DNA from: Uliginosibacterium gangwonense
GTDB taxonomy: Bacteria > Pseudomonadota > Gammaproteobacteria > Burkholderiales > Rhodocyclaceae
NCBI GenBank assembly: GCA_020723855.1
Contig: DYIB01000017.1
Span: 1 to 35,312 of the forward strand
Length of the DNA: 35,312 nt
Direction of reading: 5' to 3'
The position numbers were made by a program, and so were the translations under genes. The notes below the pieces were generated by a model. The model searched no databases. It saw only the letters and a program-made list of their open reading frames with translations, and was not told the DNA's origin. Numbering within the stretch: the stretch's first letter is position 1; every line of letters starts with the position of its first letter. Shown here piece after piece: positions 17,170-25,284 of this stretch.

Positions 17170-17191
17170 GTCCAAAACGGAGGAGGGGACC

Positions 17192-18505
17192 ATGATGATG
17201 AGGGGGGCCGCCCTGGCGGCGGCTGCGGTATTGCTCGCACCTATGGCACACGCCACCAACGGCTATTTCGCCCACGGCTATGGCATGAAGGCGAAGGGCA
17301 TGGCCGGTGCCGCCACCGCGATGGCCGAAGACACCTTCGGCGGCGCCAACAATCCGGCAGCCATGGTCTGGGTCGGCAACCGCATCGATTTCGGCGCCGA
17401 CCTGTTCAGCCCGCGCCGCCGCGTCGAGCGCAGCGGCAGCACCGGCTTCGGCGGCCTCTACAACGGCTCGGCGGACAGCGACTCCAACTACTTCGTGATT
17501 CCCGAGTTCGGCTACAACCGGATGATCGATCCCGACCTGTCCCTGGGCGTCACGGTGTACGGCAACGGCGGCATGAACACCGACTTCAATTCCTCCCTGC
17601 CGGGGCCGGCCTTCGCGCCCTCCTGCGGCGGGGCGCCGTCCAACATGCTGTTCGGGTGCGGCAGGCTGGGGGTGGATCTGATGCAGCTCATCATCGCACC
17701 GACGGCCGCCTACAAGCTCAACGCCAGCCACTCGATCGGCATCTCGCCCCTGTTCGGCTACCAGCGCTTCAAGGTGGACGGGCTGCAGGCCTTCGACGAG
17801 CTCGGCTTCTCCGGCTCGCCCGGCAACACCACCAACCGCGGCTACGACGACGCCACCGGCTGGGGTGTGCGCATCGGCTGGATGGGCCGGGTCAGCGACA
17901 CGGTGGTCATCGGCGCCGCTTACTCGTCGAAGATCCGCATGAGCAAGTTCGACAAGTACCGCGGACTGTTCGCCGAGCAGGGCGACTTCGATATCCCGGA
18001 GAACTACAGCGTCGGCATCGCCGTCAAGGTAACGCCAGCCACCACCGTGGCCTTCGACATCCAGCGGATCAACTACTCCGGGGTGCGCTCGGTCGCCAAC
18101 GGCGTGACCAACAGTCTGGTGAATCCGGCGGCCGATCCCCTCGGCTCCGCCAACGGTTCCGGTTTCAAGTGGCGCGACCAGACGGTCTACAAGCTCGGCG
18201 TACAACACCAGGTGCAGCCCAATCTCATATTGCGCGCCGGCTTCAACTACGGCGAATCGCCGGTGCGCGGCGACTTTGACAGCGTCACCTTCAACATCAT
18301 CGCCCCCGGCGTGGTCGAAAAGCACCTGACCCTGGGCCTCACCTGGACGCTGGCCGACAAGTCGGAACTGACCGTGTCCTACATGCACGCCTTCAGGAAC
18401 ACGGTCACCGGCCCCTCGGCCACATCCCTGCTGGGCGTCGGCGGCAACGAGTCCCTGCGCATGTACCAGAATTCGATCGGCATCGCCTACGGCTGGAAGA
18501 TGTGA
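17192..18505 (+). CDS. FadL/OMPP1/TodX-family outer membrane channel
   Basis: A 437-residue outer-membrane beta-barrel of the FadL family, which lets hydrophobic molecules cross the outer membrane. A signal peptide is visible (residues 1-21, ending AHA) followed by the family's N-terminal hatch sequence with GYG, GMKAKGMAGAATA and NNPAAM. The rest shows alternating beta-strand patterns and ends in a short aromatic/hydrophobic strand (IGIAYGWKM). A very strong ribosome-binding site (GGAGGAGGGG) precedes the ATG, and the gene ends at an intrinsic terminator. FadL is best known for long-chain fatty acids; TodX-type members import aromatics. Its place at the end of a sulfur-oxidation operon suggests uptake of a sulfur compound, which is inference. 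Confidence 0.85.
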   Translation: MMMRGAALAAAAVLLAPMAHATNGYFAHGYGMKAKGMAGAATAMAEDTFGGANNPAAMVWVGNRIDFGADLFSPRRRVERSGSTGFGGLYNGSADSDSNYFVIPEFGYNRMIDPDLSLGVTVYGNGGMNTDFNSSLPGPAFAPSCGGAPSNMLFGCGRLGVDLMQLIIAPTAAYKLNASHSIGISPLFGYQRFKVDGLQAFDELGFSGSPGNTTNRGYDDATGWGVRIGWMGRVSDTVVIGAAYSSKIRMSKFDKYRGLFAEQGDFDIPENYSVGIAVKVTPATTVAFDIQRINYSGVRSVANGVTNSLVNPAADPLGSANGSGFKWRDQTVYKLGVQHQVQPNLILRAGFNYGESPVRGDFDSVTFNIIAPGVVEKHLTLGLTWTLADKSELTVSYMHAFRNTVTGPSATSLLGVGGNESLRMYQNSIGIAYGWKM

Positions 18506-18533
18506 TCCCACAGAGAGAGAGCGGAAACACCGG

Positions 18534-18558
18534 GGGCCGGGAAAACCCGGCCCTTTTT
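18534..18558 (+). terminator. Rho-independent terminator of the sulfur locus
   Basis: GGGCCGGG (18534-18541), an AAAA loop and CCCGGCCC (18546-18553) form a perfect 8-base GC stem directly followed by TTTTT (18554-18558). It lies 28 bases after the FadL-like stop and cleanly separates the sulfur genes from the next operon. Confidence 0.92.
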
Positions 18559-18572
18559 GCTACGCTTAGGGC

Positions 18573-18956
18573 ATGAAAACCATCAGCGTCACCGACGTGG
18601 GCCAGCTCAAGAACGAGCTGGCGAAATACAAGAAGGGCAAGAAGCTGGAGATCCGCCAGTTCAACCAGGCGGCGCGCCTGGCCTGGCTGGGGCTGGCAGT
18701 GCTGTCGCCCCTGGACCCCGAGGACCCCGACTGCCGCGCCTGGCTGCTCTACCTGCAGCGGCCGACAGGGCTGGCGGAGCACGTCCTGCTGGCCGACGAG
18801 GAATTGTTCCTGCACATCCACATGGTGGACGCCGAGCAGGGCGAGGCCCTGGTGCGCATCATCGAGCAGGGGGTGAAGGAACGGGCGGCCCAGCTCGACG
18901 AACTCAACCGGCGCGATTTCTATTTCACCCACTTCTACCGGGGCGATGGCACTTGA
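18573..18956 (+). CDS. Hypothetical protein, 127 aa
   Basis: Not recognised. It is a small soluble protein with a basic N-terminal region (KYKKGKKLEIRQ), a central part rich in Leu and Ala with a DPEDPDC stretch, and an aromatic C-terminus (RRDFYFTHFYRGDG). No signal peptide, membrane helix or metal motif is seen. The ATG lies only 14 bases after the terminator T-run with no clear ribosome-binding site, so its transcript may have a very short leader or be leaderless. It overlaps the lipoate-ligase-like gene by 11 bases, implying a shared operon. Confidence 0.7.
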   Translation: MKTISVTDVGQLKNELAKYKKGKKLEIRQFNQAARLAWLGLAVLSPLDPEDPDCRAWLLYLQRPTGLAEHVLLADEELFLHIHMVDAEQGEALVRIIEQGVKERAAQLDELNRRDFYFTHFYRGDGT

Positions 18957-19824
18957 CGGCATCGCCGCGCGCTGGATCGACCTCGGCCTGGTGGCGCCCG
19001 GCGAGCTGCACGCCGCCTACACAGGCGTCGCCCATGCCATGGGCGAAGGCGCCGTGCCCGTCGTCGTCTGGGCGCGCGCCCGGCCCCATCTGTGCCTGGG
19101 GCAGAGCCAGGGTTTATGCGAGGTGGCGCCCGACATCGACGTGCCGGTGGTGCGGCGCCCCCTGGGCGGCGGCGCCGTGTGGGTGGATGAGCACCAGCAC
19201 TGCTATGCCCTCGTCACGCCCCGCACGCTTGCGCCCCGCCGCCCGGCCGACTGGTTCGCCTGGGCCCTGGCGCCGGCGCGACGCACCCTGGAAGGCTTCG
19301 GCCTGCCGGCGCGACTGGAAGGCGGCGACCTGTGGGTGCGCGGCCGCAAGATCGCAGGCAGCGGCGCCGCCACCCTGGGGCAGGCCGCCGTGGTCGCCTC
19401 CAGTTTTCTCATGCGCTTCCCCCGCAGCCGCTTCGCCCGCGCCGTTGCCGCGCCCTCGCCGGGCTATCGGCGCTGGCTGGAGGTCGCCTTGCGCGCCGCC
19501 ATGACCGACTGGGAAGGCGAGGGCACGCCACCGCAGGGCGCGGCGCTGGCGCGCGCCTTCCGCGACGCCCTGGGCGCCGTCCTGGGCTGGCACACGGAAG
19601 ACGCGCGGCTGGACGACCGGGAGCAGGCCCAGATCGCCGCGGCGCGCGCCGAGCTCGCCGAGCCCATCGAGCCGGGCCGGCGGCTCACGCCCCACGGCAT
19701 CAAGCTCAACCATCAAACCTTTCTCACCGAAACGCCGGGAACGGGCTGCGTGGTGCGGGAACTGCGTATCGCGGGGCGCGCCCGCCAGCGTGAGGTCGTT
19801 TCCTTGACAGCCGAGCGACCATGA
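18946..19824 (+). CDS. Lipoate/biotin protein ligase family protein (second ligase)
   Basis: A 292-residue LplA/LipB/BirA-fold ligase. The signature segments are RRPLGGGAVWVDE around residues 68-80 and GRKIAGSGAATLG around 135, equivalent to the catalytic lysine loop of lipoate ligases. It differs from the sLpl(AB) at 13125: the ITGGGA motif reads PLGGGA, no LplB-type accessory domain is recognisable, and the C-terminus has its own conserved-looking stretch (PHGIKLNHQTFLTE). It could be an octanoyl transferase, a ligase for another lipoyl protein, or a scavenging enzyme. It overlaps the gene before it by 11 bases and the one after by 4 bases (ATGA). Confidence 0.78.
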   Translation: MALDGIAARWIDLGLVAPGELHAAYTGVAHAMGEGAVPVVVWARARPHLCLGQSQGLCEVAPDIDVPVVRRPLGGGAVWVDEHQHCYALVTPRTLAPRRPADWFAWALAPARRTLEGFGLPARLEGGDLWVRGRKIAGSGAATLGQAAVVASSFLMRFPRSRFARAVAAPSPGYRRWLEVALRAAMTDWEGEGTPPQGAALARAFRDALGAVLGWHTEDARLDDREQAQIAAARAELAEPIEPGRRLTPHGIKLNHQTFLTETPGTGCVVRELRIAGRARQREVVSLTAERP

Positions 19825-20210
19825 CCCGCCCCACCCTCGCCGCGCGCCTGGCGCGCAAGCTCATCCTCATGAGCACCGACGCGGAAGCCGCGCGCCGCGT
19901 GCGCGCCGCGCTGCCGCCCGGCTGGGAGCTGGTGGAAACCACCGATCTGCGCTCCCTGGGGGACTTCGCCGCGGTGCTGCTGCATCGCTTCATCCTGCTC
20001 GACCTGGACGAGCAGCCCGCCTTCGACCCCCTGGCGGCGCTCCGCCAGGTGCGCATGGAGATGATGCTCAACATCCCCATTTTCTGTTTCGGCGGAGCCG
20101 CCTCCCGACGCGACGAGGCGCGGCTGGCGCGGGCCGACCGCTTCTTCGGGCGCGACGAGCTGGAGGCGGTGCTGCCCCAACTGTGCCGGCAGTTCGGCTG
20201 GGGCGGGTGA
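19821..20210 (+). CDS. Small receiver-like hypothetical protein, 129 aa
   Basis: The product resembles a response-regulator receiver fold without an output domain. It shows KLILMSTDAEAARRVRAAL at the N-terminus, a hydrophobic strand ending FILLDLDEQPAFDP where the phospho-acceptor aspartate would lie, and a later strand NIPIFCFGG. The usual acidic pair near the N-terminus and the conserved lysine are not obvious, so it may be a degenerate receiver. It starts in an ATGA overlap with the ligase-like gene and therefore belongs to the same operon. Function is unknown; the fold guess is low confidence. Confidence 0.6.
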   Translation: MTRPTLAARLARKLILMSTDAEAARRVRAALPPGWELVETTDLRSLGDFAAVLLHRFILLDLDEQPAFDPLAALRQVRMEMMLNIPIFCFGGAASRRDEARLARADRFFGRDELEAVLPQLCRQFGWGG

Positions 20211-20417
20211 GGGGCGTTCGCCGATCCGGCATCAGCATCTGTCCGAGCTTCCCCCGTTTTTCCGGACGGTTTGCTTAGCAGCCCGTTAAGCGCTGCTCGA
20301 ACTGCCCCGGCCAACATAGTCACGCTTGACGCGCTCGAGCCCGGCCACAGCGCTCCTATCACTATCGCGCCCCGAGACCAGTCCCCAACCGCTGAATCGG
20401 CGAAAACGATTCTGCGC

Positions 20418-20447
20418 TTGACAAGAACTCTGAATTCAGAATACAGT
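20418..20447 (+). promoter_or_regulatory. Sigma70-type promoter of the TRAP/ThDP operon
   Basis: TTGACA (20418-20423) and TACAGT (20442-20447) are separated by 18 bases. The spacer contains the first TCTGAATTCAGA palindrome, so a repressor bound there would block RNA polymerase directly. Predicted start is near 20454. Confidence 0.65.
20429..20440. promoter_or_regulatory. Operator palindrome 1 (promoter spacer)
   Basis: TCTGAATTCAGA is a perfect 12-base palindrome placed between the -35 and -10 hexamers. It is repeated exactly 30 bases downstream, and its 10-base core recurs before the GntR gene. It is the likely binding site for that regulator. Confidence 0.65.
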
Positions 20448-20458
20448 GATTTCTGCAT

Positions 20459-20470
20459 TCTGAATTCAGA
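20459..20470. promoter_or_regulatory. Operator palindrome 2 (start-site region)
   Basis: A second perfect TCTGAATTCAGA lies just downstream of the predicted transcription start, 30 bases (about three helical turns) from operator 1. The spacing allows cooperative binding on roughly the same DNA face. Confidence 0.65.
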
Positions 20471-20581
20471 CTGCAGATCGCACACATGGCAGACGAACCT
20501 TGGCCTCGGTGACGCGTCGCGTACCGATCCGACGGGCGGCCTTTTGTGTAACACCTTTATATCCAGTAAGGAGGAAAGAAC

Positions 20582-21610
20582 ATGGGGGACTTCACTCGGA
20601 GACACTTTCTCAAAACGGCCGCGTTCGCCGGGGCGGCGGCGATGGCTGGCATCGCGAGGGCGCAGTCGCCTGTCGGAAAGGCTGCGGAGTTCAAATTCAA
20701 GCTTGGGACCGATCTGCCGGTCACCCATTCGGTGAACGTCCGACTCAAGGAGGCGATCGACGCCATCGCCGCGGAGACGAATGGACGGGTTGCCATTCAG
20801 CTTTTTCCCAACAACCAGTTGGGCAGCGACTCCGACATGATGTCGCAGATCCGGTCCGGGGCTCTCGAGCTCGCGACTTTCCCGGGGACGGTCATGTCAA
20901 CGCTCATCCCCGCCACCTCGATCACGGGCGTGGGCTTCGCTTTTTCGAGCTATGACAAGGTCTGGGCGGCGATGGACGGCGCCGTGGGCAACCATATCCG
21001 CCGCGCGATCGAGAAGGTCAACCTGTTCCCATTCGAGGCCGTCTGGGACAACGGATTCCGTCAAGTCACGACCAGCACGCGGCCGATCCGCACGCCCGAG
21101 GACCTCCAGAACCTCAAGATCCGCGTGCCCGTGGTTCCGCTGTGGGTCTCGATGTTCAAGGCCCTTGGCGCCGCGCCCGTCAGCCTGCCGCTGAGCGAGG
21201 CCTATCAGGCGCTCCAGACCAAGGTGGCCGACGCACAGGAAAACCCGCTTGCGCTGATCGAATCCGCGAAGTTCTACGAGGTCCAGAAGTACTGCTCGCT
21301 GACCAACCACGCCTGGGACGGATTCTGGTTCATCGCCAACGGCAGGATCTGGAAGACGCTGCCATCCGACGTGCAGCAGGTGATGCTCAAACATTTCAAC
21401 GCGGCGGCCCGAAAGCAGCGGGACGACATCGCGCGCGCGAATGTCACGCTCCAAAAGGCATTGGAGGAAAAGGGGCTCACTTTCAACAAGGTGGACAACT
21501 CGGCCTTCCGGGAGGTTCTGCGCAAGAGCGGCTTCTATTCTCAATGGCGCGAGAAGTTCGGCACCGAGACCTGGACCTTGCTGCAGCAATACGCAGGTGA
21601 CATCGCCTGA
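20582..21610 (+). CDS. dctP: TRAP transporter solute-binding protein (DctP family)
   Basis: A 342-residue periplasmic binding protein for a tripartite ATP-independent transporter, normally specific for organic acids. The N-terminus has a twin-arginine-type signal (TRRHFLK, then a hydrophobic stretch ending IARAQ). The conserved substrate-carboxylate arginine is expected at R181 in NLKIRVPVVP. The family segments QLFPNNQLGSDSDMMSQIRSG and ADAQENPLALI are also present. A strong ribosome-binding site (AAGGAGGA) precedes the ATG. The fused membrane subunit starts 7 bases after the stop. Third-codon positions look less GC-biased than in the sulfur genes. The ligand is probably the acid degraded by the downstream enzymes. 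Confidence 0.92.
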   Translation: MGDFTRRHFLKTAAFAGAAAMAGIARAQSPVGKAAEFKFKLGTDLPVTHSVNVRLKEAIDAIAAETNGRVAIQLFPNNQLGSDSDMMSQIRSGALELATFPGTVMSTLIPATSITGVGFAFSSYDKVWAAMDGAVGNHIRRAIEKVNLFPFEAVWDNGFRQVTTSTRPIRTPEDLQNLKIRVPVVPLWVSMFKALGAAPVSLPLSEAYQALQTKVADAQENPLALIESAKFYEVQKYCSLTNHAWDGFWFIANGRIWKTLPSDVQQVMLKHFNAAARKQRDDIARANVTLQKALEEKGLTFNKVDNSAFREVLRKSGFYSQWREKFGTETWTLLQQYAGDIA

Positions 21611-21617
21611 AGCCGAC

Positions 21618-23507
21618 ATGAACCCCACTGCCCAATCCCTGGGCGCGGCCGAGGCTGCGCCCGCCAGTGCCCGCGCGCGCCGGACGCACGTGGCGCGCCT
21701 TGCGGACAAGTTCCTTGTCTCGACAGTCGAGATACTCGCCGCGACCCTGATAGCAGCCGAGATCTGCATCCTCTTCGCAGGTGTGGTCTCGCGCTACTTT
21801 CTGCATCAGCCTTTGGTCTGGACCGACGAGGCCGCTTCGATCCTGTTCCTGTGGCTCGCGAGTCTGGGGGCGGTCGTCGCGTTCCGACGTGGCGAGCACA
21901 TGCGCATGACGGCTCTGGTGGCAAAGACCACGCCGCGCGTACAAGCCTTTCTGGACACGGTGGCCATCGCGGCGGCGCTGGCTTTTCTGCTGTTCGTCCT
22001 GGGCCCGGCGTACGAGTACGCGGCCGAAGAGGCGCACGTCACCACCCCCGCGCTCGAGCTCTCCAACGCCTGGCGTGCTGCCGCGCTTCCGGTTGGCTTG
22101 ACGCTCATGTCGGTGATGGGAGTGATCCGCCTTCTCAGAGTCGGAGATTGGCGCCTCGTCGCCACCGCACTGGCAACGGTGGCGCTGATCTGCGCAACGT
22201 TCTTTGTGCTCGGACCGATGCTGCGTGGCCTTGGCAACGCCAATCTTCTGATCTTCTTCGTCGGAGTGACGGCGGTCACCGTGTTGATCGGAGTCCCGAT
22301 CGCAGTGTCCTTCGGGCTTGCCACCTTCGGCTTTCTCGCGCTGACGACCCATTTGCCGATCATGGTGATCGTCGGACGCATGGACGAGGGCATGTCGCAT
22401 CTCATCCTGCTCTCCGTGCCGCTGTTCGTCTTTCTCGGCCTGCTGATCGAAATGACGGGCATGGCGCGGGCGATGGTGGCCTTTCTGGCCAGCCTGCTGG
22501 GCCATGTAAGGGGCGGCCTGTCGTACGTGCTGGTGGGCGCCATGTACCTGGTGTCCGGAATTTCGGGATCGAAGGCGGCGGACATGGCGGCCGTGGCGCC
22601 GGTCCTGTTCCCGGAAATGAGGGAGCGCGGCGCCAAGCAGGGCGAACTCGTTGCCCTACTCTCGGCAACTGGTGCCCAGACCGAGACCATTCCGCCAAGC
22701 CTCGTTCTGATCACCATCGGATCGGTGACGGGGGTGTCGATTGCCGCACTGTTCACCGGCGGGATGCTGCCCGGCGTTGTGCTGGGGATCGCCTTGTGCG
22801 CCGTCGTCTGGTTCCGCTGCAGGAAGGAAGACTTGTCGCATGTGCGAAAAGCGAGTGCCTCCCAGATCGGGCGCGCGTTCCTGGTTGCCCTGCCGGCGCT
22901 GGCGCTTCCGTTCCTGATCCGCGCGGCAGTGGTGGAAGGCGTCGCCACCGCAACGGAAGTATCCACCCTCGGGATAGCGTATGCGGTGCTTGCCGGGCTT
23001 CTCCTGAACCGGGGGACACAATGGCGACGCCTCTTCCCCATGCTGGTGGAAACGGCAGCATTGACGGGTGCCATCCTGCTCATCATTGGCACCGCGACGG
23101 GCATGGCCTGGTCGCTGACTCAGTCGGGGTTCTCGACCACCTTGGCCCAAGCCATGGCGTCACTGCCCGGAGGCGCGCCCATGTTCCTCGCAGTATCCAT
23201 TGTCGCATTCGTCATTCTGGGCAGCGTGCTCGAAGGCATTCCGGCGATCGTGTTGTTCGGGCCGTTGCTGTTTCCCATCGCCCGGCAATTCGGGGTGCAC
23301 GAGGTGCACTACGCCATGGTGGTCGTTCTTGCGATGGGGGTCGGCTTGTTCGCTCCGCCTTTCGGGGTCGGGTATTACGCGGCCTGCGCCATCGGGCGGG
23401 TCAAGCCTGAAGAGGGTTTCAAACCGATCATCGGCTACATGCTCGCGCTGCTCGTGGGACTGACTGTCGTCGCGGCGGTGCCCTGGATATCAACCGGATT
23501 CCTGTGA
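21618..23507 (+). CDS. dctQM: TRAP transporter fused permease (DctQ-DctM)
   Basis: A 629-residue membrane protein in which the small DctQ subunit (about residues 25-190, four hydrophobic segments) is fused to the large DctM subunit (the remaining roughly 430 residues, about a dozen segments). DctM-type signatures include [20 protein letters not shown] and the motif-rich [17 protein letters not shown]. It would import the ligand of the upstream binding protein using a sodium gradient. The ATG at 21618 is chosen because it starts 7 bases after dctP; an in-frame upstream ATG at 21441 lies inside dctP and adds an arginine-rich non-family stretch. The stop overlaps a possible GTG of the next gene. 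Confidence 0.9.
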   Translation: MNPTAQSLGAAEAAPASARARRTHVARLADKFLVSTVEILAATLIAAEICILFAGVVSRYFLHQPLVWTDEAASILFLWLASLGAVVAFRRGEHMRMTALVAKTTPRVQAFLDTVAIAAALAFLLFVLGPAYEYAAEEAHVTTPALELSNAWRAAALPVGLTLMSVMGVIRLLRVGDWRLVATALATVALICATFFVLGPMLRGLGNANLLIFFVGVTAVTVLIGVPIAVSFGLATFGFLALTTHLPIMVIVGRMDEGMSHLILLSVPLFVFLGLLIEMTGMARAMVAFLASLLGHVRGGLSYVLVGAMYLVSGISGSKAADMAAVAPVLFPEMRERGAKQGELVALLSATGAQTETIPPSLVLITIGSVTGVSIAALFTGGMLPGVVLGIALCAVVWFRCRKEDLSHVRKASASQIGRAFLVALPALALPFLIRAAVVEGVATATEVSTLGIAYAVLAGLLLNRGTQWRRLFPMLVETAALTGAILLIIGTATGMAWSLTQSGFSTTLAQAMASLPGGAPMFLAVSIVAFVILGSVLEGIPAIVLFGPLLFPIARQFGVHEVHYAMVVVLAMGVGLFAPPFGVGYYAACAIGRVKPEEGFKPIIGYMLALLVGLTVVAAVPWISTGFL

Positions 23508-23518
23508 GCGGAACATCC

Positions 23519-25279
23519 ATGGCTGAACAAACTATCAGAACCGGTCTTTCGCGCACGCAGCCGATCGCGGTTGCCGAGGTGGTCGCCGCGTTGCTGGTCG
23601 CACGGGGTGTGGATCGGGTATTCGGTTTGCAAGGCGGACACATTCAACCGGTCTGGGATCACCTTGCCATGCGCGGTGTACGCATCGTGGACGTGCGCGA
23701 CGAAGGGGCGGCGGTACACATGGCCCAGGCCCATGCCCAATTGACCGGGCAGCTCGGCGTCGCGCTGGTGACGGCCGGGCCGGGCGTTACCAATACGGTA
23801 TCGGCCATCGCCAATGCTACGCTGTCGCGCATTCCGGTCATCCTCATCGGCGGTTGCCCTCCGCGCCCGCAGGCCAACATGGGGCCGCTGCAGGATATTC
23901 CCCACGTGAACATCATGGCGCCCATCACGCGCCATGCGAGGACAGCGCGCGTCGCCGAACAGGTTGCGCGTGAGCTTGACGAGGCCGTTGCGCGAGCGCA
24001 CGGCGACGCCGGAGAACCCGGCGCCGTGTATATGGAGATCCCGACCGACACGCTGCGGGAAACCGTCGCGCCTGCAGTGGTGCTGGACGAGCATTTGAGC
24101 GGACGGCCGAAGCGGGAGATCCTGCCCGCCGAAGCGGATGTCGCGGCAGCCGTCGAGGCGCTGTGGTCAGCCAGGCGCCCGCTGGTCATCAGTGGACGCG
24201 GTGCGATGGGGGCTGCATCGGAACTCGTGCGACTGCTCGACCGGCTGGGCGCGGTGTACCTCGACACCCAGGAAAGCAGGGGTCTGGTGCCCGCCGACCA
24301 CCCTTCGATGGTCGGCGCCGTGCGCGGACTCGCCATGCAGGAAGCCGATCTGGTCCTGACCATCGGGCGCAAGCTCGACTACCAATTGGGTTACGGCTCC
24401 CCTGCCGTGTTCCGGAGCGCGCCACGCTTCATCCGCCTCGCAGACAACGCCGGAGAGTTGATCGACAACCGCCGCGGTGATCCGGAGCTGCTCGGCTCTC
24501 CGGCGCGGGCGCTGGCGGCCATCCTGGAGCGCGTGGGGGACCGCCCGTCGGGGGCGGACCGAGCCTGGGCCGCTGCGCTTCGCCAACGGCACGAGGAACG
24601 CACCGCCAGTTACGTCAACGCCCTGGCCTCCGCACCGTCTGGCCGTGACGGGCGGATGCACCCCAACCGCATTTTTGCGGCGATCCACGAGGTAGCGGCC
24701 GAGGACGCGATCTTCGTGGCCGACGGCGGCGACATCTTGAGCTTCGCGCGTGTCGGACTGCCCGCCGGCACAGGGTACCTGGACAGCGGCGTCTTCGGCT
24801 GCCTGGGGGTGGGGGTTCCGTTTGCCAATGCCGCCGCCCTGGCATTCCCGGGCCGCCAGGTCATCTCGATCAACGGCGATGGCGCCCTCGGGATCAATGC
24901 CATGGAGATCGATACCGCGGTCCGCCACGGCGCGAAGGTGGTCCACATCGTGGCCAACAATGCGGCCTGGAACATCGAACGCTACGACCAGGAGAGCAAC
25001 TACGGCGGCCGTGTCGTCGGCACGACTCTGCGCTACTCGGACTACGCGGCCGTTGCGCGGGGGCTCGGCGCATATGCCGAGCGCGTCGAGGACCCCGACG
25101 AGCTGGCCGGCGCGCTGCGTCGCGCGCTGGAGAATGCCCCCGCCGTACTCGATGTGGTCCTTACCCAGGACGCGGTCTCCTCGGACGCCCGCAAGGGGCT
25201 GGGATTCGTGCCCGACTACCAGGCGCTGATCGAATGGGACGAGGCCGAGCGTGCCCGCCGGCAACAAAGGAAGGGCTGA
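23519..25279 (+). CDS. Thiamine-diphosphate-dependent enzyme (acetolactate-synthase-like), paralog 1
   Basis: A 586-residue ThDP enzyme with the N-terminal pyrimidine-binding, central and C-terminal pyrophosphate-binding domains of the acetohydroxyacid-synthase/decarboxylase superfamily. The cofactor-activating glutamate is E62 ([11 protein letters not shown]). The ThDP motif runs from GDG (453-455) to NN (480-481). Instead of the GGA usual in acetolactate synthase, it has GGHI with His41 near the expected active site. No regulatory small-subunit gene is nearby, arguing against branched-chain biosynthesis. It clearly resembles the second ThDP enzyme two genes downstream. The reaction (decarboxylation, C-C lysis or ligation) cannot be told from sequence. 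An in-frame GTG at 23504 is an alternative start. Confidence 0.85.
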   Translation: MAEQTIRTGLSRTQPIAVAEVVAALLVARGVDRVFGLQGGHIQPVWDHLAMRGVRIVDVRDEGAAVHMAQAHAQLTGQLGVALVTAGPGVTNTVSAIANATLSRIPVILIGGCPPRPQANMGPLQDIPHVNIMAPITRHARTARVAEQVARELDEAVARAHGDAGEPGAVYMEIPTDTLRETVAPAVVLDEHLSGRPKREILPAEADVAAAVEALWSARRPLVISGRGAMGAASELVRLLDRLGAVYLDTQESRGLVPADHPSMVGAVRGLAMQEADLVLTIGRKLDYQLGYGSPAVFRSAPRFIRLADNAGELIDNRRGDPELLGSPARALAAILERVGDRPSGADRAWAAALRQRHEERTASYVNALASAPSGRDGRMHPNRIFAAIHEVAAEDAIFVADGGDILSFARVGLPAGTGYLDSGVFGCLGVGVPFANAAALAFPGRQVISINGDGALGINAMEIDTAVRHGAKVVHIVANNAAWNIERYDQESNYGGRVVGTTLRYSDYAAVARGLGAYAERVEDPDELAGALRRALENAPAVLDVVLTQDAVSSDARKGLGFVPDYQALIEWDEAERARRQQRKG

Positions 25280-25284
25280 ATCAA

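Larger units (their letters stand above)
20211..20581 (+). other. Intergenic control region of the catabolic island
   Basis: A 371-base stretch without a credible gene. The first 200 bases hold only weak inverted repeats (such as AGCAGC/GCTGCT at 20277-20297). The 20400-20480 part is AT-rich and carries a promoter with two palindromic operators. A leader of about 110 bases then runs to the TAAGGAGGA ribosome-binding site of the TRAP gene. The left edge of the island probably lies somewhere in 20211-20410, but no direct repeat, attachment site or mobile element was seen. Confidence 0.6.

Noticed and set aside
20271-20297. Terminator or attenuator hairpin after the receiver-like gene
   Set aside because: The arms are short (AGCAGC/GCTGCT), the loop is long and no T-run follows.
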